A program made the position numbers and the translations under genes. Shown here in pieces: positions 10,261 to 21,929 of a stretch of DNA of 64,000 bases. The DNA is from Agapanthus africanus (Eukaryota > Streptophyta > Magnoliopsida > Asparagales > Amaryllidaceae). Position 1 is the stretch's first letter, and the number at the start of each line of letters is the position of its first letter. The stretch covers positions 749,463,632 to 749,527,631 of the forward strand of contig CM057340.1 in the NCBI GenBank assembly GCA_030015575.1, read 5' to 3'. The notes under the pieces were generated by a model. The model had not been told where the DNA came from, did no database searches, and saw only the letters and a program-made list of their open reading frames with translations.

Positions 10261-10880
10261 TCGTTCATTTCTGAACTACTCCTCTTGTGTGTGTTCTAGA
10301 TACTTTGAACGGTGGTTTGATTTAGAACGTATATGCTATTATATAACGTGCATGATCCAATCAACTTTTGATTCAGGAAAATGTTCACAACATTATCCTG
10401 CAATACAGAATTATATCCTTCTTTAACTCATTAAAAAACCCGACGTAATGTTGTAAATCAGGTTCGATATGTAATAACATTCGTTCAGAATCAATGTATT
10501 AATACAAGGTGATATTTGCCAACTGGTTTGGCTGCAACACTTGCACCATTCTCTACACTTAGAGACATATCACCCAATCTCAGTTCTCTTCCTTTCTATA
10601 GCCCATGTAACATATTACATATGCGGGATCCTGATCCGGTATCACATACCCAGGACGTAGAGGATAGTAAGAAACGGTTCTCGGTAATGAACACATCCGA
10701 AGAAGATGCATCAACATGCACTTTCTTCGATTGGGTAGCATAGGAATCCGGATATTCCCCTATATCCTACTCGGACTTATAACAATTATAAAATAGAGCG
10801 GAACCAACGTTCCTCAGCTCAGTATAATAAGCAGGTTCGGTCAATGCATCCATATTATTATCTTGATTAAGGCGTGACAT
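10261..10880 (-). pseudogene. Copia polyprotein start: short gag stub and protease
   Basis: An ATG at 10880 (minus) opens MSRLNQDNNMDALTEP and reaches a stop after about 38 codons. Only about 75 codons separate this ATG from the protease active site WVCDTGSGSRIC (DTGS at 10632-10643), so the gag body and its zinc knuckle are absent. The protease flap and linker follow with stops. The start context ggtagcgaccATG resembles ggcatcgaccATG at 19071 in element B. The protease would process the polyprotein. The start choice rests on that conserved context. Confidence 0.7.
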
Positions 10881-11330
10881 GGTCGCTACCTGGAGAGAGA
10901 GAGAAGAAAACACTCTGCGTGCGCTCTTGCAAGATTAGATTGGTTATTATTTTATCTAATCAGGATGGCTCCCACTGTTTTTATCAAATCTTCCTTCAAA
11001 TCCTAAAAGGTATGACTAGCCGGGATTAATTACACCATACAAGTTCGCCAATCTTTCGGCTAAGCCAGTGTCGGTAATTTGAGGGAGGTTCCCCGTGCTT
11101 TCGCACGAACCTAATTAAAATAAATCTCGTTTTTCCAGGGGCGTAACCCCATTAACACCTTTCTAGACACCTACTTGATCGGCTAATTATAATGTGTAAA
11201 ACTCTCCCATGAGTAACTCTTACTCGCAGCAGGTATCGGGATCCAACTATCACATAGAAGGTATGCAATCTCATTGCAAATTTCAACACTTGAAATTCTC
11301 GATAATCTTCTGCCCCTAGCGTCCTATGAC

Positions 11331-11527
11331 CTTGACGAAAACCAACAAACCATAGTCCGCTAGTCAAGTTCAACCCGTACAATTCATGATTGAATTAAAC
11401 CCATCAGCACGACCCTTGACGAAAGCCAACAAAGCCGTACGACTACCCTAATCCAATCGCATCATATGCTTTAGCAGATAAATACTAATCATCTACCGCA
11501 CACTACGCCTTGACGAAAGCCAACAAA
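11331..11527 (-). repeat. Three copies of a 20-base leader motif (element C)
   Basis: On the minus strand TTTGTTGGCTTTCGTCAAGG occurs at 11509-11527 and 11415-11433, with a one-base variant at 11331-11350. The copies are about 84 and 94 bases apart. The last is flanked by complementary words (CTATG..CATAG); the flanks of the other two are near-complementary. Element B has the same three motifs at 18559-18755 with stronger flanking inverted repeats. Function is unknown. Confidence 0.75.
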
Positions 11528-11671
11528 CATAGCACGAATACTAAATACTACTTATCTGAAATGACGGAGGGCTACGACAGGTTTTAATGAAAGCCTTTTG
11601 CATAATGAACTTGATATCGTTGTAGAATCGAGTGATTTTGAAAAGGAGTGCTTTTGAGGCTTTTACTAGTT

Positions 11672-11886
11672 ATGCTAAAGAGGTCACTCCCGGTGAAGGG
11701 ATCTCGGCTCTTTCCTTATCGAATAAGGTGCAGGATATTTCATAAATACCACCATACAAAGCAAAAACTATAGAAGCAATCAAAAGACAAACCGAGTGGG
11801 TTGTAGCATCTGCTAGTTTCGCTAAAGAGGTCACTCCCGGTGAAGGGATCTCGGCTCTTTCCTTATCGATTAAGGTGCTGGATATT
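11672..11886. repeat. Direct duplication in the leader of element C
   Basis: A segment of about 66 bases (gctaaagaggtcactcccgg and onward) at 11672-11737 is repeated nearly exactly at 11821-11886, 149 bases apart. The same pair, reverse-complemented and more diverged, is in element B at about 18220-18283 and 18361-18424. It yields an apparent two-repeat peptide on the minus strand, but matches no protein I recognise. Confidence 0.8.
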
Positions 11887-13930
11887 CTAAAATGAATACC
11901 GCTATGCAAAGCAAGAACTAGAGCTACCAGTTTTTAAAACAAGTTTCTACAATATCTTTAGGTTTCTTTTTCTTTCATTAATTTCATTAATGAAGTCCCA
12001 TCAAATTATGCTTCCTAAGCATCACATAAGAAACGAAAGCATCAATAGTTATTATATATCATATATATAATATAGGCATTCGTCTCATAACATATCAAGT
12101 GATCACATCACAAAATATCAGCAGCAGAAGAACACATATGAAATATTGGATATACTTGGAATTCCGTGTTTTATTTAAGCCAATAAAAAACGTGGATTCC
12201 ACGGTAGCGATGAATAGCCAAACCCACATCCCTAGACCCCTACGAGAGCGGCAAGCAACCCTACCAATTTTAGAGTTAGGAGACCCGGTCTCGACTCCTC
12301 AAGATGGTCTCCCACTGGACTTTAGAACCCGGTTACTTGTGCTCTCCTCCTTGGGTCTATCCTAATGCGGAAAAGTAAATAATATACATCAATGGTGACA
12401 TCATCCTCAACCCGGAAGTGCCCTAATAAAAGAATATTAAATACAAGCTTATACATGAATGAAAATGTAAAACTTTCATCTCACATAAAAACCCCCGGCT
12501 ATTCAAAACACAACGATCCAATATAACATATCACAGCAACACATAACATCAACGTAAGTAAATATGCGTATCCCAATTGTCGTTGACATATAGCAACGAA
12601 ACCGGCGATACACCACATATTACACTTACGGTCGCAGAAAAGAAAGTGAAAAAATACAACAGTTGGAATCCGCAACTACCTTAGACATCTTAAACCCAGT
12701 GTATCACATACTTTGGATTTCATGCTTAACCAAATGAATTCCTTAGACATCACATGCCTAACAATTATAAACCCCGCATTTTAGTCTCGATATTGAAAAT
12801 ACTTTCCAATAACCAGTCGGGTAATTCAACAAGATTCCCGATAACCTGATCGAATGCTCGTCGGAAACTTTTGTAGACGGCCGCACCCTCGATGCCGTCG
12901 ACGAAGTGCACTAAGGCGGAACACCACAGCTACGAGCACCCGAATGGATGCTTTTGGTGACGGGGTTCTCCTACAGTCACTTGATCGGGGCTATGAGGCG
13001 TGGCTATCTAATAAAGTTACCCGACGAGTATCCGCGTAAACTACGTAATTGCGACGGACTTTTGATCCACATCAAAATTTCATGGCAACCGATCAAATGA
13101 GACTAAACTGCTAGATTTATAAAATTCAAACTAGTTATCTCATAACTAATTTTTTGGATTCCAAATATTGTATCACAATCACAGATAGCTAGACGAAGTT
13201 AAACTTTTCGATCGAATAAACAAACACCCAAAATTTCCCGAAAAGCTCAACACTTGAGCGGAGTTCAAAAAGTATCCAGAACATGCCACAGCTCCTATGA
13301 ACCATCCATAGAAGGGCCGAACCATGCCTCACTCATGTCGCCATGGAACTGCGACAAACCCTAGGGTATGACCACGGTTCCGCGATAAAAAAAATCGAGT
13401 TTGGGTATCGTTCTTCTAGAGGGTCCACATAATCGCTTGCATGATTTTCTGAAAATTTTAAACTCGGAAAAATCCAACTCTTGGAAAATTTCAGTGAGGG
13501 AAAAATTGGGTTATTGATATCCGTTTGAACATTTTAACATCGTCTAAATAACCCGAATACATGTTAGAATTACGACTACGAAACACTCTGAATTGCTTTT
13601 GCAGAAAGTCAACATCACATGCAAATTTAACAAAAACTAGCAACACCTGAAACACCAAAACCCAGACCCTGGAACACTGGAAAAATTTGAAGCTCAGAAC
13701 CCTATACAGGGCCGGCCTTCTTGGATTTTAGAGTATAGTGCTCGGCCAAAAAATGGCCAAATGAGTTCAAATTTCTTCTGTGTTCATGTCATATCTCTTG
13801 CAACATTCTGCAGTTGCTAAAAAAAATTTTAGAGGCCATTTAAAATTCGACAGAAAGTGGATTTTAGGGTTTCAAGTTTCGGAGTAGTTTCGGTTTCGTA
13901 ATCTAACAAACATCGTTTAAATTTCTAGCT

Positions 13931-13944
13931 TGGCTCTGATACCA
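13931..13944 (-). other. Primer-binding site of element C (tRNA-iMet type)
   Basis: The minus strand reads TGGTATCAGAGCCA, the usual copia site complementary to the 3' end of initiator tRNA-Met. It begins one base after the LTR end (CCCTACA at 13946). Its position fixes the minus orientation of C and identifies the right LTR as the 5' LTR. Confidence 0.93.
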
Positions 13945-13945
13945 T

Positions 13946-14701
13946 TGTAGGGTTATGTAGCGCGGTAGCAAGGTTTCGGGAGGTATCGTCCATGCCGTTT
14001 TAAAATTTTTCTCGTACTAAAGAACCCTAACCTAGAATCTTAACTAGAGATTTAAACAATACAAGCAATGCAAACATCTTTACATCTAAGTGAATGAAGA
14101 ATACAACCTTTGTAGACCAGTCCTTCACTTCTAAAGCTCCATGTAGTAGTCCCTTCGCTCCAAATAGTGAACACCCGAACTCTAGTGAGGGTTCACATGA
14201 AGAAATGAACAAGATTGCTCGAAGTTTTCGAGGTCGAAGATGATCTACGTCGAGGAGACTCAAATGCATGCTACCTCTTCACTATTGGTAGATTAGTGAA
14301 GCAATCACCCTAAACTAAATGGCTAATATAGTAGAGGATGATGAAGTAGGAAGTGGGCTCTCTTTAGATTTCTTTTTCTCACAATATTTCATCACCTTAG
14401 AAAAAGCTAGGAAGCTTTTTCTCATGAGGAAGAAGATGAAGTGATGAAGAGAAGAACTCATGAGGTGAGAATAACAACCATGGGTGAGTTAGTGTCATAC
14501 ACTAACTCATGTAGGGAATAAACCATGGCTAACAATAATGGTTAGGTTTATAAATATCTACAAGCAAAACAAAACTAGTAGACTAAGTCAAAGATGATTC
14601 AAGCTTCTCCAAGCTTCCAAGCATGACAATTTCCAACTAATATTGAATTACATTAAATAAATAAAACCTCACATTATTATAAGCATGGTGAAAGTCTCAT
14701 A
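13946..14701 (-). mobile_element. Right (5') LTR of element C, inner piece
   Basis: It is homologous to 5681-6440 of the left LTR, then broken by element B at 14702. The TCATA target duplication of B is at 14697-14701. It continues at 23280. Confidence 0.93.
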
Positions 14702-16755
14702 TGTTGGCTATAGTGCCCTCAAGGCAATTATCATAGTCGCAGACAGGTGATCATGATGATTGAGGGAGGACCTATACCGATAAAACAGTCTTACTCGAGA
14801 TGATAGTATGTTATCTGGTTTGTCTTTATCATTATGTACATGTTGATAGAGCCCATAGGATTCTTTCTTGACTACCAGCATTGTGATGGCGATCACATAC
14901 GTGGGAGCTGGGGGTCTATAAGCACATCCTTAAATGTCTTTGGTCATAGGAGTATCGAGACTGGGCATCGATACTCCAGTGTAGACTGGTGTATACTTAT
15001 CTAGACCCTGACGAGGAGCGGTGGCCGGTCTCACAAGCCATTGGTGTTAGTTATTCACCTAAAATAGTATACAGGTGCTCATTGGGTTATGAGTACACTG
15101 GACGGACTCGCCGGGAACTTGCTAGTTGGTATTATACCTATAGTCAGATAGCAGTTCCCTGGTGACATGTGTACAGGTTAGTCTGTCGACCTGAGTTCGT
15201 CATTTGTCTCGTGTGAGTTCCCACTGTGCTTTGATTACTACCCTACCACGGCTCAAAGGAGTCGTGCAAACAGGTTTTAGTTGGGTACAGTCCCGAGCCA
15301 TATGGAGGCAGTGAGCGGATCGTCGGGGATTCGTCTCTCCCGGTATTGGGGGTTGATGTCGCACAGTGCACGGGTGGCCATCACTAGAAATCCTCGGCCG
15401 GGGTATATGAGAACTACCGATCCAGGATCGATAGTTTCTCAGGTAGTGATGGGCTTCATACTGACACGAATTATCGCGTTGTTTGGTGTTTGACTTTATC
15501 CACCTCCTAGACTCGATATGCGATACTCTTAGACGAACAGACCGGACTGTACGGATATTGTCACTGACAGGCTCAGTAGGGGTTCGGATGAGTTTGCTCG
15601 TCGGCCTTCCTTTCGCTCAATACCTGGGTAGCCGTTACGTACAGCTAGTTCCGCTGACGTGCTTGTGGTTAAACCCAGTGCCAGCGTATGGACGAGTCTT
15701 TAGAGTCCCACACATAGGGTTTTCACGGCTCAGGCGATTTGGTGTAGGTGATGTATGTTGGTACATACAGGTGTCCGATTGAATATGTGCACAGGCTGCA
15801 CAGACTTTAATCGGACGGTTGATAATACTAGCGGCTTAGGATTAAGCCAGATTGTTAAATCAAGTTTTGATTTAATAATTTACATATGTATTTATATATA
15901 TGTATTCTAGTATTATTGCTCACTATTTATTTTCTCTCTTTGGCTATTCGTATTTTCGTACGAATACGCTTATGTGTATTTCGATACATATACCGGGAAG
16001 TATTCCGTATTTGTACGGAATGACTTCTAGAAGATTAGCCACCTCATTATTGATTTTCCTTTTTAGAAAAATCATTTAGTCTTCATAATGAGGTGGAAAG
16101 GTGACTATGGTTTTTTAGTCAAAGCATGGGTTGGAAATGTAGATATTGGTATGGTCTTGATTTGTTTAATGAAATTTGGCAATGAGATTTTGTGAGGGCA
16201 TGAGAGAGAGGGCCGGCCACAATTTTTGGTGGCGGGAAGCTTTCCCATTTGGTGATTCACTTAGTGCTCTCTTACTCTCATGCTCACACAAAAAGGATAC
16301 ACCTAAAACACTTAGCCAGTTTTCTTAGCTCATGCCTTCCATACTTTCATCACCTCCAAATCTTCCATGGTTGCTCTATGAGCATTTGATTTTGAGAGAA
16401 AATTTTAGTGACACTATCCTACACCCCCCACTCTCTACCACTAGCAATTCTGGAGAGTCGGTTGTTCCGCTTGGCGAATCTGGAGCTTGTGCCGTTTCCC
16501 TTGGGTGGATCATCAGAGATGAAGGAAGACTGGCGACCAAAGTCGATCCGCATCGCTAGGAGTTTGGAAATGGTTGAAGACCCAAAGGACTTGGTTCATT
16601 AGGTATAACCATTCTATCTCCTTTTGTTTGCTTGCTAGTTTTAGGGTAAATGGTTTCGATCTTGGAAATCGGGTAATGGTAGCGCCGGGTTTTAGAAAAT
16701 TTTTGTTCCACATTTGGCCACGGTTCGATGGCCGGGGCGCTCCTATAGCCCAACA
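14702..16755 (+). mobile_element. 5' LTR of element B
   Basis: This 2054-base LTR has TG..CA ends. Phrases such as gatgatagtatgttatctgg correspond to the reverse complement of C's LTR (near 24610), showing kinship. It holds palindromic 'cgtattttcgtacgaatacg' type sequences near 15950-15970 and tattccgtatttgtacggaat near 16000-16020. Open frames in 16332-16792 are not conserved with the second LTR and are not credible genes. Confidence 0.9.
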
Positions 16756-16756
16756 A

Positions 16757-16770
16757 TGGTATCAGTGCCA
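16757..16770 (+). other. Primer-binding site of element B
   Basis: TGGTATCAGTGCCA starts two bases after the LTR's terminal CA. It differs at one position from the TGGTATCAGAGCCA of element C and of typical copia elements, where it pairs with initiator tRNA-Met. It fixes the plus orientation. Confidence 0.88.
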
Positions 16771-18558
16771 CCCATTATACCATACTAGCTAGTTTGCACA
16801 AACTTAAAATCTCGATCGATCAAAATTTCTAAATCAATTTTCTAATTTGCCTATTTTTTGTCGATTTCTGAAAGTGCTCCAAAAATGTTTCTATATAGCT
16901 TAAAAATCCGTGCAGGCAAAACTAAAGCTACAGAAAAAATTTGGTTACCTAAATCCAAAATTACACCGCGGAACTGCCGCGAAATGTCGTATTTGGCGGC
17001 GCTTCCGCGGCCCTTTTGGGGCTACAGTGAAGAAATATTTTCTGGAGCCCTAGTTGGTGGAAAAATGATTTTTGTGATATATAGTTTTGGCCCAGATTCA
17101 TTTGACTACTGGTTTAGCACTTGGGGCCATCTTAGGAAAGTTTAGTCGATCGAAATTTTAATTATGTGTTTTCAGTACTTTACATTTCTATCTGTGACCG
17201 TGAATGTCATTTGATCGGTAAACCTTGTCTAATCGCTATAGTCCTTTTAGAAGGGTTTGCGAACGTGACATTCACGTTGATGTTCTGTGTTGTGCTGTGT
17301 TGTTGCGGATTGTCGTGGTGGATAGCTTGCGTGCAATGGTAGTGCAGTTTGGATTTATTTGTACATTTGATATTACGGGGCGAGCGTCCGACATGTGTAC
17401 TGTCGTCACTGCCTATTTGTATATTATTCTTTTGGGGTACGACCGAGCTGAGGTCGATGTCACCCTTGTATATTATTTTCTTTTCTGTACTAGGATTACC
17501 CCGCGGAGGAGGGCACGGATAGCCGGGTTCTAGAGGGCAACAGATCCTCATCTCATGGAGTTGAGACGCAGGGGACCTTACTCTAGAATTGGCGGGCTAT
17601 TCGCCGCACTCGTAGGGGGTATAGGTTGACCCAAGGAGGGGTGCTCAAGTTACCAGATTCCGTGAAGTGCTGGGTGGTCCATTCATTTTGCTGAAGGGGG
17701 CTGTCTCGCTTCTGGTTTTGGCGGGTAACTTGCCGCGCCCGTAGGGGTCTAGGAGTTCATTGCACAGGCTATCCATACGACCAGGGGAACGTCGGGTTTT
17801 CAGTTGTGGCTCAAAGGAAACCCGGGGCTCCCAGATTATCTGTATTATTCTGTGATGCTTATTTCTTTTCTGTGATGTTGCATTTATCATGCCTGGGACG
17901 ATTGTTATATATATTTATATATACTAGTAGATGTTGTATATGTTTTGCACCCGCGCTAGCCCATTCCCCGCTCTGTCGTTAGTTAAGTAACCTAACGGGT
18001 GATGATGGGACCCAGTGGCGAATGCGGATGACATATATGTACATTTTATTTTCGTTCTTTTCTGGTGTGATTAATTGATGGGACTGCGTTGATTCTTATC
18101 AATGCAAGGATAAAACAAACCTATTCTAATGTTGTTGGAACCAAGATTTTTTTTTAAAACTGACATTACAGACGTTGGCTTTTGCTTTGCACAGTGGTAT
18201 TCGGTTATGAATATCCAGCACCTCATTCGACGAGGCAAGGGCCGAGATCCCTTCATCGGGAGTGACCCCTTGGGCAGAAGTTTGCGTCAACGTAATAACT
18301 TCACTATAGTCGATTAATTTTTGCTTTGCATCATGGTATTCAGTTTGGAATATCCTGCACCTCATTCTACGGGGAAAGAGCCGAGATCTCTTCACCGGGA
18401 GTGACCTCTTTAGCAAAGATTTTCGCCACTATATTTTTATATAAAACCACTTGGATTCCTTCAAGGAGATCAAGTTCATTACGTTAAAGGTTTTTCACCA
18501 AAAACCAGCCATAGCCCTCCGTCATTTCTTATAAGTACTATTTAGTATTCGTGCTATG

Positions 18559-18755
18559 TTTGTTAGCAAGCGTCAAGGCATAGTGTACGGTAGCTGAATA
18601 ATACTTATTTGTAGTATGCATATACGATTGATCGGGACAGTCGTACAACTTTGTTGGCAAGCGTCAAGGGTTTGTACGGGTGGGTTCGAGTTAATCCAGG
18701 ACAATGACGGGTTGAACTTGACTAGTGGCCTATAACTTGTTGGCAAGCGTCAAGG
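18559..18755 (+). repeat. Three constant motifs, each framed by its own inverted repeat (element B)
   Basis: TTTGTTAGCAAGCGTCAAGG (18559-18578), TTTGTTGGCAAGCGTCAAGG (18650-18669) and CTTGTTGGCAAGCGTCAAGG (18736-18755) are nearly identical, but their flanks differ and are complementary within each copy: CTATG/CATAG, GTACAA/TTGTAC and CCTATAAC/GTTATAGG. The result is three stem-loops with the same loop and unrelated stems. Element C has the same trio with a slightly different shared loop (GGCTTTCGTC in place of GGCAAGCGTC). Confidence 0.8.
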
Positions 18756-19246
18756 TTATAGGTCGTTAGGGGTAAAAATCACATCGGGAGTTTCAAACAT
18801 ACAGGAAACTTGCCAGGCATGCGCATACTTTCTGGTGTGTGGTGACTTGAGTGGCTTCCATCAAGTTATCATGCGATGATAGTTAGATCCCGATTCCAAC
18901 TGATGAGTAGGATTACTCTTCGGGTGATTCCGACTAATTCTCTTTTTAGGTTTGGAGGAGAATTCGAGAAAGCAGTGGGAGCCATCCAGATTAGATAAAA
19001 TGATTATCAATTCTGATTTAGGTTAGAGTGCACGCTGAGCGGTTCTTTTCTCTCTCTCTTTGGCATCGACCATGGCCCGACCCTAGACTATGACTCAATG
19101 AACAAGTTAAACCGAACTTTATTAGAAACACTGGCTTTTGGATTGTCCAAGTTGTATATATCATTGCCACTCCTTCTTTTATCCTTTGCTTTTCTCCAGA
19201 ACACCCCGTATCAGTACGTATATCCACTTCCATTGGATAAAACCAT

Positions 19247-19930
19247 CGTATGGTTATATACGAACTCGAAGGAACTTTGTCGAGGATGGTTTCTGGTTCT
19301 GGAGAAAATGAATAGGACTATTCAGTTGTCTTTTCCTTTTACCTTCTCTCAGGTTGTGAGGGCTCCTAGGATTGGTAGACGGTACACCTATTACGCTTAT
19401 TGGATAGTCTTCTTCCAAACCATAGGCAGGTGCCGAACGGTAGGGAATGAAGAAAACCAATTAGCCTAAGTGTGGTGTACATAAGGTAATAAGTAAAGAC
19501 AAATAAAGGGATTAGAAAGAGGGCAAAGTAAAATGCGACTGCTATTCACGACCAAACCAAGTCTTTCATCGCCACTCCTACTTCACCTTTGTATTTCTCT
19601 AGAACACTCCGTATCACTACGAACATCCAATTCCATTGGATAAATCCATCGTATGGTTATATACGAACTCGAAGGAACTTTTTCGAGGATGGATTCTGGT
19701 TCAGGAGAAATAGGAATAAGGTTTATTCAGTTGTCTTTTATCAACACCTTCTCTCAGGTTGCGAGTACTCCTAGGATTAGGAGAGTACACCTATTACGCT
19801 TATTGGATAGTCTTCTTCCAAACCATAGGCTGGTGCCGAACGGTAAGGAAGGAAGAAAACCATTTAAACCTAACAATGGTGTACAGAAGGTAACGACTAA
19901 AGACAAATAAACGAGTTTGGAGAGATGGCA
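19247..19930. repeat. Direct duplication of about 280 bases inside element B
   Basis: The segment beginning catcgtatggttatatacga at 19247 recurs at about 19648, and both copies run about 280 bases to a shared end near 'agacaaataaa..agatggcaa'. The copies are about 400 bases apart and clearly diverged, so the duplication is not recent. The frames across them (19098-19469, 19653-19910) are not conserved between copies. Confidence 0.8.
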
Positions 19931-21929
19931 AGGAAATATATGGTTTCAGTCATGAATCTGGATAATGGAAGAGGCATTACTAAGAATACCAGGATACTCC
20001 TACAAAACATTTTAATGTTTCAGTTTCACTATGCGTTGTTAATTGATAACTTATTTCCTAATTAGATCTTTACTCCAGGGTACGTATTTACCAGGTTTGA
20101 TTATTACATATGTATGGTTTTAGAGATGATGAGTGGAGTAAGTTATTGGGAATTAGGTGATCTTCCTAAAAATATCGGAATTCGTTGTAATTGGTGATAT
20201 TTGAGGAAATCGTCTAGGCTGTTTGCCTGACGGCAAGTATTTGGTTTTAAATATCCGTTGTTATGCACCAATTTCAAACTGATATATCCGTACATTTATT
20301 TTTATAAAGTGGGATATAACTTTTTGAAATTATATCCATGATATTTACCTATATCAGTTGATGGTTAGGTAAGGAGTTTTCAGCAGCGGTGTAAGTCTTC
20401 ATAACCATAGTACAGTTTTCGACCTACGACGCACAGGGTTTGAGTTTTTCAACTCAGGGGACTTATACAAAGTATTTTAAGTTGTCCAGTGTCCATTAGG
20501 ACAGAGGGGTTGGTATTCGAACTATATTCTGTTTACTTGTGACTTCTCCATTTTTAGACACATGTTTCGTAGAAATACAAAGTCTAAGTTTTGAGAAGTT
20601 ATACGTAAAAGAATAAAGTAGAGAACCAGGTGTTGCAAGTATCGGGATTCTTCAAGGTCATCGAAGATGTAGATACTTGTGTATGGTATTTAGTTAATAG
20701 TAATGGTTTTGAGAAACTTGTTTCTCTTTCAGGTTACTCATAATTGGACGCACTCCTAAGTTGAGTACTGCTGATCGGCCTCTCTCCATTTAGTTCACAT
20801 GCACTGGAGACAGCTGCATGATTTGAATCTGGTTCCAATTAAATTAGTGCTTTTGTTTCTATATTAGATATATATAGAATCAATTTATATCTTAACGATG
20901 TTAAGGTATAGGGAGTCGTCCGGCTGATGCTTAAAACCAGAATCCGGATAAACTCAGGGCACGTTTCAGTAATGGCTGTTTGTGGGTTATCCCGGGCTTT
21001 GACGAGGGTCAACTTTCTACCATCTGGAAGATCAATAGTGATATTGTTCTTGACTCGCCACAGTTTTAGTAAAATGGAATTTTTCAGAAAACAGTAGTGG
21101 GAGTATGGTAGAACTGGAAGTGATTCCAGAACCACAAACGATTACGGAAAATTTAATAGGACCCAAAGATTAAATCAGGATGGACATTCCATTAGCCACT
21201 TCGCAGATATGGTGGGTAACCTCAGGCGCCCGAGAGGTACTTTGGTATCCTCAAGGACGGTGGCAGGGAGGTTCTTGTTTACCCAGACTTGACACTACTG
21301 TTGTTCCAGACTATGAGACCCGGCAGGAGGATGAGTATAGCGTCATTCTAAAGTAGACTTATAAGTGCACGTGTATATGATTCTGCCAGAGGGTTGTCGT
21401 AATCAGTGGGAGCAGCGGAAGCGTAGTGGGGAGCAGCGGAAGCGTAGTGGAAAGTAGCTTGTGTCTGTTTATAGACTAAAGCGGATATAGCGAAGATAGA
21501 TCATCTATTTTTGATTTGACAGTCATAGGTTTTTGACTTCATCAGAATAAGAGATGGATCTGGTAAGAAGGTAGTAAGGTGTGTGTCCTAGTATTTTGGA
21601 TGACATACACTTAGTAGGAAGTGAAATTCCTATACTACGATCAGTTATACTGTGGTTGTCACACAGTAGTTTCTCCACATAGGTTATGGATATTATATCA
21701 GACATTCTGGTTACTATATCTATAGTTTTAGATCTAGATTTCGGAAGTGTCCCAATCTGGGTACTTAGACAGTATTCTAAAAGTATTTTAGAATGGACGG
21801 CTCCTGGCATGGTGGTGAACCGCAGGTGAAGGAGTCACCCTCTCTAAAGGTATCTTACAGACTAAAGGAAGTGGGATGTGCATGATTGACATATCACTTG
21901 CTTAGGCAATTGAGTCGATCGTGACATGT

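Larger units (their letters stand above)
10881..13930 (-). other. 3-kb non-coding leader of copia element C
   Basis: Between the primer-binding site (13931-13944) and the polyprotein ATG (10880) there are about 3 kb without a recognisable gene. The part nearest the ATG (10880-12060) is a reverse-complement relative of 18150-19070 in element B, which shows that B and C share a leader as well as LTR similarity. It includes the triple motif at 11331-11527 and a duplicated segment at 11672-11886. A GGCCGGCC site and similar GC-rich words lie near 13710. A long leader may hold deleted gag, but no gag motif was found. Confidence 0.65.
16771..21929 (+). other. Internal region of element B without recognisable genes
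   Basis: The longest open frames (about 95-123 codons) match nothing I know. The first 2.3 kb resembles C's leader; an ATG at 19071 (ggcatcgaccATGgcccgac) is at the place of C's polyprotein start but hits a stop after four codons. Downstream lies a duplicated segment (19247-19930), then DNA I cannot classify, including a short double ggagcagcggaagcgtagtgg at 21408-21450. CCGCGG words occur near 16965-17015. The junction with the second LTR at about 21930 is a deletion breakpoint. Confidence 0.7.

Noticed and set aside
11670..11909. 79-codon minus-strand frame with a repeated peptide
   Set aside because: The repetition reflects a 149-base DNA duplication in the leader of C; no start context or homology supports a protein.
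12099..13039. Plus-strand frames (88 and 61 codons) in the leader of C
   Set aside because: They are on the antisense strand of a minus-oriented element, with no homology; chance frames are the simplest view.
17207..17551. Overlapping 114- and 102-codon frames on opposite strands in B
   Set aside because: Both are unrecognised; part of this DNA recurs in the deleted B fragment at 56027-56092, which is non-coding.
19098..19469. 123-codon frame in the interior of B
   Set aside because: Its duplicate at 19565-19930 does not keep the frame, and no domain is recognisable.
20839..21810. Minus-strand frames of 95-98 codons in B
   Set aside because: They run opposite to the element's orientation, are unrecognised, and could not be tied to any copia domain.
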